Made by a program: the position numbers and the translations under genes. Shown here piece by piece: positions 7,042 through 12,173 of a DNA stretch of 12,173 nt. The DNA comes from Oscillibacter sp. GTDB lineage: Bacteria; Bacillota; Clostridia; Oscillospirales; Oscillospiraceae. Within the stretch, counting starts at the first letter, position 1. The number at the start of each line of letters is the position of its first letter. Location of the stretch: positions 19,814 to 31,986 of the forward strand of contig DNFA01000006.1 in NCBI GenBank assembly GCA_003487665.1, given 5' to 3'. The notes under the pieces were generated by a model. That model saw nothing but the letters and a program-made list of their open reading frames with translations, did not search any database and was not told the origin of the DNA.

Positions 7042-8184
7042 ATGTCCAAAGAGTTGATTCGCCTGCGGGATCTCTGCATGGCGTTTGACGACGAGCTGGT
7101 TCTCGATCACATCAATCTTTACATCAACGATTCCGAATTCCTCACGCTGCTGGGCCCCAGTGGGTGCGGCAAGACCACGACGCTGCGTATCATAGGCGGG
7201 TTTACCACGCCCACAAGCGGCGACGTGACCTTTGACGGCGAGAGGATCAATGATGTCCCGCCTCATAAGCGGCAGATCAACACGGTGTTCCAGAAATATG
7301 CGCTGTTTCCGCATCTGGACGTGTTTGAGAACATCGCCTTCGGCCTGCGCATCGCCAAGGTGCCGGAGGACGAAATACGCCAGCGCGTCGGTGAGATGCT
7401 GGAGGTCGTGAGCCTGAAGGGGTTCGACCGCCGGCGCATTGACCAGCTTTCCGGCGGTCAGCAGCAGCGTGTGGCCATCGCCCGCGCACTGGTGAACCGC
7501 CCGAAGGTGCTGCTGCTGGACGAGCCGCTGGGCGCGCTGGATCTGCGCCTGCGCAAGGATATGCAGAACGAGCTGAAACGCATCCAGCAGCAGATGGGCA
7601 TCACGTTCATATATGTCACACACGATCAGGAGGAAGCGCTGACCATGTCCGACACCGTGGTGGTCATGGACAAGGGACGCATCCAGCAGATCGGCACGCC
7701 GGAGGACATCTACAACGAGCCGAAGAACGCGTTCGTGGCAGATTTCATCGGGGAGAGCAACATCCTCAACGGCACCATGGTGCGCGACAACGTGGTGAAG
7801 ATGTACGGCAAGGAGTTCCCCTGCGTGGACGGCGGCTTCGAGGAAAACGAACCGGTGGATGTGGTCATCCGCCCGGAGGACATCGATATCGTGCCCGTGG
7901 AGCAGGGACAGCTGGTGGGTACCGTCACCAACGTGACCTTCAAGGGGATGCAGTACGATATCATCGTGGACTTCCGGGGCTTCAAATGGCTGATCCAGAC
8001 CACCGATCATTCGCCGGTGGGCGCGCGCATCGGCGTGAAGATCGACCCGGACGGCTTCCATATCATGAAGAAGAGCGAATACTCCGGTCTGTTCGGAGAC
8101 TATTCCTCCTACTCAGAGGAATACGAGGAACTGGCGGACGCCGGCGCCGAGCCGGAAGAGGAGGAGAGCGAGGATGAAGAATAA
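7042..8184 (+). CDS. potA: Spermidine/putrescine ABC transporter ATP-binding protein
   Basis: A 380-residue cytoplasmic ATPase that powers the importer encoded by the next two genes. Visible motifs are Walker A GPSGCGKT (38-45), Q-loop Q84, signature LSGGQ (136-140), Walker B VLLLDEP (156-162) and the switch histidine in VTHDQEEA (H194). A C-terminal TOBE-type regulatory domain follows (about 243-345), as in PotA/MalK-type ATPases. The protein then ends in an unusual acidic tail of about 30 residues (DYSSYSEEYEELADAG and then mostly E and D) that the standard family does not need. The ATG at 7042 has GGAGGAGG five bases upstream. The stop codon overlaps the potB start by 11 nt, and the Glu codons of the tail supply the potB ribosome-binding site. 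The substrate assignment rests on the polyamine-type permeases and binding domain downstream. Confidence 0.95.
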   Translation: MSKELIRLRDLCMAFDDELVLDHINLYINDSEFLTLLGPSGCGKTTTLRIIGGFTTPTSGDVTFDGERINDVPPHKRQINTVFQKYALFPHLDVFENIAFGLRIAKVPEDEIRQRVGEMLEVVSLKGFDRRRIDQLSGGQQQRVAIARALVNRPKVLLLDEPLGALDLRLRKDMQNELKRIQQQMGITFIYVTHDQEEALTMSDTVVVMDKGRIQQIGTPEDIYNEPKNAFVADFIGESNILNGTMVRDNVVKMYGKEFPCVDGGFEENEPVDVVIRPEDIDIVPVEQGQLVGTVTNVTFKGMQYDIIVDFRGFKWLIQTTDHSPVGARIGVKIDPDGFHIMKKSEYSGLFGDYSSYSEEYEELADAGAEPEEEESEDEE

Positions 8185-9028
8185 GCTCTCCCGTTTTGCC
8201 GTGCCCTATGTGGTATGGATGGCGCTTTTCGTGGTGGCGCCCATTGTCATCATGGTGGTGTACGCCTTTGCCGGCAGCGACGGCGGCTTCACGCTGGACA
8301 ACTTTGTGCAGATGGGCGGCTACGCCGCGGTGTTCGGGCGCTCGTTCAAGCTGGCGCTGATCGCCACGGCCATCTGCCTGCTGATGGGCTATCCCGTGGC
8401 CTATCTGCTCAGCCGGGAGGGGGAGTCCTTCCGCCGCACGGCCATGGTGCTCATCATGCTGCCCATGTGGATGAACTTCCTGCTGCGCACCTATTCGTGG
8501 ATGACCATTCTGGAGAACAACGGCCTTTTGAACCAGCTGCTCCAGAAGCTGGGCATCATCGCCCTGTACAACCACCTGACGGGCAGCAATCTGGAATATT
8601 TTACCATGATCGACACCCAGGGCGCTGTGGTGCTGGGCATGGTGTACAACTACCTGCCCTTCATGATCCTGCCTATTTATTCCGTCATCTGCAAGCTGGA
8701 TCACTCGCTTTTGGAGGCGGCACGGGATCTGGGCGCCAACACGCTGACCGTGTTCCGCAAGGTCATCCTGCCCCTGAGTCTGCCGGGCGTGCTGTCGGGC
8801 ATCACCATGGTGTTCGTGCCCTCCGTGTCCACCTTCGCCATCAGCCGGATGCTGGGCGGCGGCACGGAGCTGCTGCTGGGCGATCTGATCGAGCGGCAGT
8901 TCCTGGGCGGGGCGTATAACCCGCAGCTGGGCGCGGCCATTTCACTGGTGATGATGCTGATCGTCGTCGTCTGCATGCTGGTGATGAACCGGTTCGGCGA
9001 GGGCGAGGAACAGGCGGTGATGCTATGA
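8174..9028 (+). CDS. potB: Spermidine/putrescine ABC transporter permease PotB
   Basis: A 284-residue membrane permease with about six helices, the first at residues 10-33. The cytoplasmic EAA loop that docks onto the ATPase is clear: EAARDLGANTLTVFRKVILP (181-200). PWMNF-like polyamine permease sequence (LPMWMNFLLRTYSWM, 96-110) supports the PotB rather than the sugar permease family. Its ATG lies inside the end of potA (11-nt overlap), with a GGAGAG-type site provided by the potA acidic tail codons. It ends with ATGA overlapping the start of the potC-potD fusion, so all three genes are translationally coupled. Confidence 0.95.
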   Translation: MKNKLSRFAVPYVVWMALFVVAPIVIMVVYAFAGSDGGFTLDNFVQMGGYAAVFGRSFKLALIATAICLLMGYPVAYLLSREGESFRRTAMVLIMLPMWMNFLLRTYSWMTILENNGLLNQLLQKLGIIALYNHLTGSNLEYFTMIDTQGAVVLGMVYNYLPFMILPIYSVICKLDHSLLEAARDLGANTLTVFRKVILPLSLPGVLSGITMVFVPSVSTFAISRMLGGGTELLLGDLIERQFLGGAYNPQLGAAISLVMMLIVVVCMLVMNRFGEGEEQAVML

Positions 9029-11010
9029 GCCGCCGCCGCAACAGCGTGGGCGACCGGGTGCTGATGCTCCTGGTGGGACTGTTCCTGTATGCGCCCATTG
9101 TGATCCTCATCGTATTTTCCTTCAACGCCGGCAACAGCTCCAGCGTGTGGAAGGGCTTCTCCCTTCACTGGTACGCGGAGCTGCTGAACAACAGGCTCAT
9201 CATGCACAGCGTGTATACCACGCTGCTGGTGTCCATGCTGGCGACCGTTATTGCCACCATCGCAGGCACGTTCGCGGCCATCGGATTTTACGGCATGCGC
9301 CGCCGGGCACGCACCGGCCTGATGGCGGTGAACAACATCCCCATGATGAACGCGGACATCGTCACCGGCGTCAGCCTGTGCCTGCTGTTCGTGGTGTTCT
9401 TCAACGGCTGGCACAGCTTCGCCGTATGGGTCAACGGCTGGCAGTCCCTTGTGGTGCTGCCGGAGCGGCTGACGCTGGGCTTCGGCACGCTGCTGATCGC
9501 CCATGTGTGCTTCAACATTCCCTACGTCATCCTGTCCGTGGGCCCCAAGCTGCGGCAGATGGATCGGAACCTCATCGACGCGGCGCAGGATCTGGGCTGC
9601 ACATGGATGCAGGCGTTCTGGAAGGTCATCATCCCGGAGATCAAGCCGGGCATCGTCTCCGGCGCGCTGACGGCGTTCACCATGTCCATCGACGATTTCA
9701 TCATCAGCTACTTCACGGCGGGCACCTCGTCCTCCACGCTGGCCATGACCATTTACGGCATGACCAAAAAGCGCGTCAGCCCGGAGATCAACGCCGTGTC
9801 CACGCTGCTGTTCGTCACGGTCATCATCCTGCTGGCCATCATCAACCTGCGGGAAAACCACCAGCAGAGCCACAGCCGCCGCCATGCGGAGGCCGCCGCT
9901 CCTGCGCCGGCACCGAAAAAGCATCCCGGTCTGGGAAAGAAGATCGCCGCGGGCGCCATGGCCTGCGTGATGGTGGCGCTGCTGATCGTCACCGGCACCG
10001 CCGCCCGCAGCGAGCGGGTGGTGAACGTGTGCTCCTGGGGCGAGTACATTGACGAGTCCCTGATCACGGAATTCGAGGAGCAGACCGGCATTCGCGTGAA
10101 CTATCAGACCGCCGAGAGCAACGAGGCGCTGTACTCCCTCATCAAGATGGGCGGAGCGGACTTTGACGTGATCGTGCCCTCCGACTACATGATCGCCCGG
10201 CTTATCCAGGAGGACATGCTGGCGGAGCTGGACTATGACGCCATTCCCAATTTCCAGCTGATGGATCCCCAGTTCACCCACCTGAGCTTCGACCCGGAGA
10301 ACAGGTACACCGTGCCCTATACCTGGGGCAGCGTGGGCATCATCTACAACACCGCTATGGTGGACGAGCCCATCACCAGCTGGGGCGCCCTGTTCGACGA
10401 GAGGTACGCCGGGCAGGTACTGATGATCAACAACTCCCGCGACGCGCTGATGGCTGCCCTGTGCTATCTGGGCTACGACATCAACACCACGGACGAGGCG
10501 CAGCTCACCGAGGCCTTTGAGCTGGTGAAGAACGCCAAGGACAAGGGTGTGTATCAGGCCTTCGTCATGGATGAGATCTTCGGCAAGATGGAGGGCGGCA
10601 ACGCGGCTATCTCCATGTATTACGCCGGTGACTATCTGACCATGCTGGAGAACAACGAGGATCTGGCCTTCGTCGTTCCCGAAGAGGGCAGCAACTGGTT
10701 CGTGGACGCCATGTGCGTGCTGAAGTCCAGCCAGCATCAGGACGAGGCATACGAGTGGATCAACTTCATCGCCTCCACCGACAGCAATCTGGCCAATATG
10801 GACTATATCTGGTACGCCTCCCCCAACGCCGAGGCGCTGGCGGAGTATCCCGCGTACTACGAGGAGACGTATGGTGAGCCGCTGGACGAGGAACTGTACC
10901 ACATCATGGCCATCCCCGATGAGGTGCGGGCGCGGTGTGAGATCTACGTCAATCTGCCGCAGGAGACGCTGAAGTTCTATGATAAGCTGTGGACGCAGCT
11001 GGGCGTCTGA
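9025..11010 (+). CDS. potCD: Fused polyamine ABC permease and substrate-binding protein (PotC-PotD)
   Basis: A single 661-residue reading frame combining two importer parts. Residues 1-275 form a PotC-type permease with a good EAA loop (DAAQDLG, 185-191, through VIIPEIKPGI, 201-210). Residues 276-305 form a charged, Ala/Pro-rich linker (AEAAAPAPAPKKHPGLGKK). Residues 306-326 form one extra membrane helix. Residues 332-661 form a PotD-type binding domain placed outside the cell (VVNVCSWGEYIDESLITEFEEQTGI onward, VPSDYMI, WYASPN, and a C-terminal LPQETLKFYDKLW). PotC has an even number of helices, so the extra helix is what brings the domain outside. No lipobox is needed or seen. Some pocket positions of E. 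coli PotD look conserved (W338, Y341, S386, the D of NWFVDA, the Y of WYASPN), while others appear changed, such as Y in place of the W229-type Trp. Polyamine is therefore the likely but unproven ligand. Confidence 0.93.
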   Translation: MSRRRNSVGDRVLMLLVGLFLYAPIVILIVFSFNAGNSSSVWKGFSLHWYAELLNNRLIMHSVYTTLLVSMLATVIATIAGTFAAIGFYGMRRRARTGLMAVNNIPMMNADIVTGVSLCLLFVVFFNGWHSFAVWVNGWQSLVVLPERLTLGFGTLLIAHVCFNIPYVILSVGPKLRQMDRNLIDAAQDLGCTWMQAFWKVIIPEIKPGIVSGALTAFTMSIDDFIISYFTAGTSSSTLAMTIYGMTKKRVSPEINAVSTLLFVTVIILLAIINLRENHQQSHSRRHAEAAAPAPAPKKHPGLGKKIAAGAMACVMVALLIVTGTAARSERVVNVCSWGEYIDESLITEFEEQTGIRVNYQTAESNEALYSLIKMGGADFDVIVPSDYMIARLIQEDMLAELDYDAIPNFQLMDPQFTHLSFDPENRYTVPYTWGSVGIIYNTAMVDEPITSWGALFDERYAGQVLMINNSRDALMAALCYLGYDINTTDEAQLTEAFELVKNAKDKGVYQAFVMDEIFGKMEGGNAAISMYYAGDYLTMLENNEDLAFVVPEEGSNWFVDAMCVLKSSQHQDEAYEWINFIASTDSNLANMDYIWYASPNAEALAEYPAYYEETYGEPLDEELYHIMAIPDEVRARCEIYVNLPQETLKFYDKLWTQLGV

Positions 11011-11017
11011 AGGAAGT

Positions 11018-11581
11018 ATGAAAGCGCGACGGAGGCTTCTTGTGATTTTGCTGACCTACCTTCTGATGGAGGGATGTGTCATCGGTTTCTCACTTTCCTA
11101 CCGGAACTGGGTACAGCACACGGACGTGATCACCAAAACCGGCCTGTGTACCGGCATCGTTTGGTATGAGAGCAGGTTCTCCTTCAAGACGAGTTCCTTG
11201 CCGTTTGCCATGCTGCACTTTGACGACGGATCAGAGTACCTCGGCGGCGAGTGCATGGAAGGGAAACTTCCCCGAGAGCTAACTATCGGTTATGTGCGCG
11301 GCTGGCGGAATTTCCAGTATCTCCCGGTGGTCAGCATCACCGATGGTGAAACGGTATATCTGACCTTTGAAGAGTGGCAGGAGGATCAGATTGCGGATAG
11401 CCGCACAGATATCCTATTTCTGTCCGCCTGCACGACACTGCTGGCTCTGTTGGTCGCAGCGTGGCCCGCGTGGCAGGTAATCTCCGATGTTCGCGTCAGA
11501 CACCGCCGTGCAAAGAAGAAAGCTGCCCGCAAGGTGCGGCTGGAAGCAAAACAAAGAAAAGAAAGCGAGGGACTGAAATGA
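11018..11581 (+). CDS. Unrecognised two-TM membrane protein with cationic C-terminus
   Basis: A 187-residue protein I cannot name. It starts MKARRRLL and has a hydrophobic helix at about 7-26. An extracytoplasmic domain of roughly 100 residues follows, rich in beta-type patterns (TGLCTGIVWYESRF, FAMLHFDDGSEYLGGEC, LTIGYVRGWRNFQYLPVV). A second helix lies at about 131-155, then a strongly basic tail (RVRHRRAKKKAARKVRLEAK). The topology of two helices around a small domain is like DUF3592-type proteins, but no family motif was confirmed. The start is uncertain: the ATG at 11018 has a close AAGGA, while a GTG at 11042 has GGAGG six bases upstream. It begins 7 nt after potCD and overlaps the thioesterase gene by ATGA, so it is in the same transcript. 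Its codon use looks less GC-biased than that of its neighbours (CTT, GTT, CGA), which hints at a later arrival. Confidence 0.75.
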   Translation: MKARRRLLVILLTYLLMEGCVIGFSLSYRNWVQHTDVITKTGLCTGIVWYESRFSFKTSSLPFAMLHFDDGSEYLGGECMEGKLPRELTIGYVRGWRNFQYLPVVSITDGETVYLTFEEWQEDQIADSRTDILFLSACTTLLALLVAAWPAWQVISDVRVRHRRAKKKAARKVRLEAKQRKESEGLK

Positions 11582-11976
11582 TAGAGATCGGCATGACCTA
11601 TACCGCTGAAAAGACCGTTACTCCGGATATGACCGCCAAGGCCGTTGGCTCCGGCGGGCTGGAGGTGTTCGGTACCCCGTTCATGATGGGCTTGATGGAG
11701 TACGCCGCCATGCAGTGCGTGCAGCCGGAGCTGCCGGAGGGCAAGGGCACCGTGGGCGTGGAGATCAGCTCCAGCCATCTGGCGCCTACGCCGGTGGGCA
11801 TGAAGGTGTCCGCCACCGCGGAGGTGACGGGGATCTCCGCCAACGGCAAGATGATCACCTTCAAGGTCACGGCGCACGACGCCGAGGGCTTGATCGGCGA
11901 GGGCACCCACACCCGCGCCATCATCGACAACGCACGGTTTTTGCAGAAGTGCAACGACAAGCTGGCGAGAGTGTGA
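11578..11976 (+). CDS. FlK-like hotdog-fold acyl-CoA thioesterase
   Basis: A 132-residue single-domain thioesterase related to fluoroacetyl-CoA thioesterase FlK. The FlK catalytic residues Thr, Glu and His (T42, E50, H76) have counterparts at T33 (FGTPFMMGLME), E41 and H67 (SSSHLAPTPVG), with exactly the same spacings of 8 and 26 residues. TPVG (71-74) and GEGTHTRAII (107-116) are also typical of the group. Such enzymes hydrolyse short acyl-CoA esters in the cytoplasm. In a gut-type Clostridium the substrate is unlikely to be fluoroacetyl-CoA and is unknown. The ATG at 11578 overlaps the previous TGA (ATGA) and has GAGGGA six bases upstream. An open frame reaching back to 11461 is rejected because it lies inside the previous gene. 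It is the last gene of the pot transcript, followed by a terminator. Confidence 0.88.
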   Translation: MIEIGMTYTAEKTVTPDMTAKAVGSGGLEVFGTPFMMGLMEYAAMQCVQPELPEGKGTVGVEISSSHLAPTPVGMKVSATAEVTGISANGKMITFKVTAHDAEGLIGEGTHTRAIIDNARFLQKCNDKLARV

Positions 11977-11986
11977 GAGACAACGG

Positions 11987-12021
11987 AGGGAGAGGCACCG
12001 CAAGGGAAGCCTCTCCCTTTT
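11987..12021 (+). terminator. Rho-independent terminator after the thioesterase gene
   Basis: AGGGAGAGGC (11987-11996) pairs perfectly with GCCTCTCCCT (12009-12018), a 10-bp stem with a 12-nt loop, ending in four T (12018-12021). The U-tract is short but the stem is strong. It ends the pot operon about 20 nt before the rnpB promoter. Confidence 0.88.
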
Positions 12022-12040
12022 GCATGCGCTGAATTTTTCG

Positions 12041-12069
12041 TTGACTTTCCGGCGGCGCTTCGCTACAAT
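12041..12069 (+). promoter_or_regulatory. SigmaA-type promoter for rnpB
   Basis: The -35 is TTGACT (12041-12046) and the -10 is TACAAT (12064-12069), with a 17-nt spacer; each has five of six consensus bases. The predicted start near 12076 coincides with the expected 5' end of the RNase P RNA. Confidence 0.9.
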
Positions 12070-12076
12070 AGAGCCT

Positions 12077-12173
12077 GCGAGTACGCCGGACAGTCGCGGG
12101 GACATGGCGAAAGCCCGTCCGTGAGGAAAGTCCGGGCTCCATAGGGCAAGAATAACGGGTAACGCCCGCCGAA
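12077..12173 (+). ncRNA. rnpB: RNase P RNA, 5' part (cut by window end)
   Basis: This is the catalytic RNA of ribonuclease P, which trims the 5' leader from tRNA precursors. Conserved pieces in the right order are ACAGTCGC (12090-12097, after the 5' strand of P1), a P3 region around 12098-12122, the universal block GAGGAAAGTCCGGGCTCC (12123-12140) continuing to ATAGGGCA, and GGGTAACGCCC (12157-12167). The order resembles the ancestral (type A) form more than the Bacillus type B. About 97 of an expected 350-400 nt are present, so the remaining helices and the 3' end cannot be judged. The 5' end is placed by the promoter spacing. Confidence 0.95.

Noticed and set aside
8701..10902. A 733-codon open frame on the minus strand opposite potB/potCD
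   Set aside because: Its translation is low-complexity, rich in His, Gln, Gly and Val, with no recognisable domain. It mirrors the codon bias of the GC-rich genes on the other strand, which are clear family members.
1..12173. Search for CRISPR repeats, tRNA genes, IS ends and attachment sites
   Set aside because: No regularly spaced repeats, cloverleaf genes, transposase-like sequences or terminal inverted repeats were seen by eye. All longer spaces between genes are under about 215 bases and are accounted for by promoters, terminators and leaders.

Overview
The window looks like chromosomal core sequence from a GC-rich member of the Clostridia, most like the Oscillospiraceae. The support is a Gram-positive PolC replicative polymerase, a YceD-RpmF pair, a DUF512 radical SAM gene next to der and plsY, Shine-Dalgarno sites of the GGAGG type, and strong SigmaA-type promoters. 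No plasmid, phage, IS element or CRISPR array was seen. The taxon is inferred from gene content and has not been checked by database search.

Layout. 1-519 (+) is the 3' end of polC. It meets a minus-strand operon head-on at a perfect bidirectional terminator (531-563). That operon reads, in transcription order, DUF512 radical SAM protein - der - plsY - EamA permease (4802 down to 576). Its genes are packed tightly (3-nt gap, 4-nt overlap, 22-nt gap), and its promoter is at 4852-4880. Next comes the minus-strand pair yceD (DUF177)-rpmF (5760 to 5016), with a perfect-consensus promoter and a strong terminator. Divergent from it is a single RluA-family pseudouridine synthase gene (5894-6850, +) with its own promoter and terminator.

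From 7042 to 11976 (+) runs an apparent five-gene operon: potA, potB, a potC-potD fusion, an unrecognised two-TM membrane protein, and an FlK-like hotdog acyl-CoA thioesterase. Neighbours overlap or lie within 7 nt. A good promoter and a structured 90-nt leader precede it, and a terminator follows the thioesterase. The window ends inside the 5' part of the RNase P RNA gene (rnpB), whose promoter is present.

How the genes work together. The first half is housekeeping: replication, ribosome assembly and modification (Der, L32, RluA-type enzyme), and phospholipid synthesis (PlsY). The pot operon encodes an ABC importer, most likely for spermidine/putrescine. Its substrate-binding protein is fused to one permease subunit through an extra membrane helix. 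The least explained parts are the fusion architecture, the two extra genes at the end of the operon, and the folded leader with duplicated ribosome-binding sequences. These are the best candidates for something new. Nothing here amounts to a clear unknown multi-gene system.
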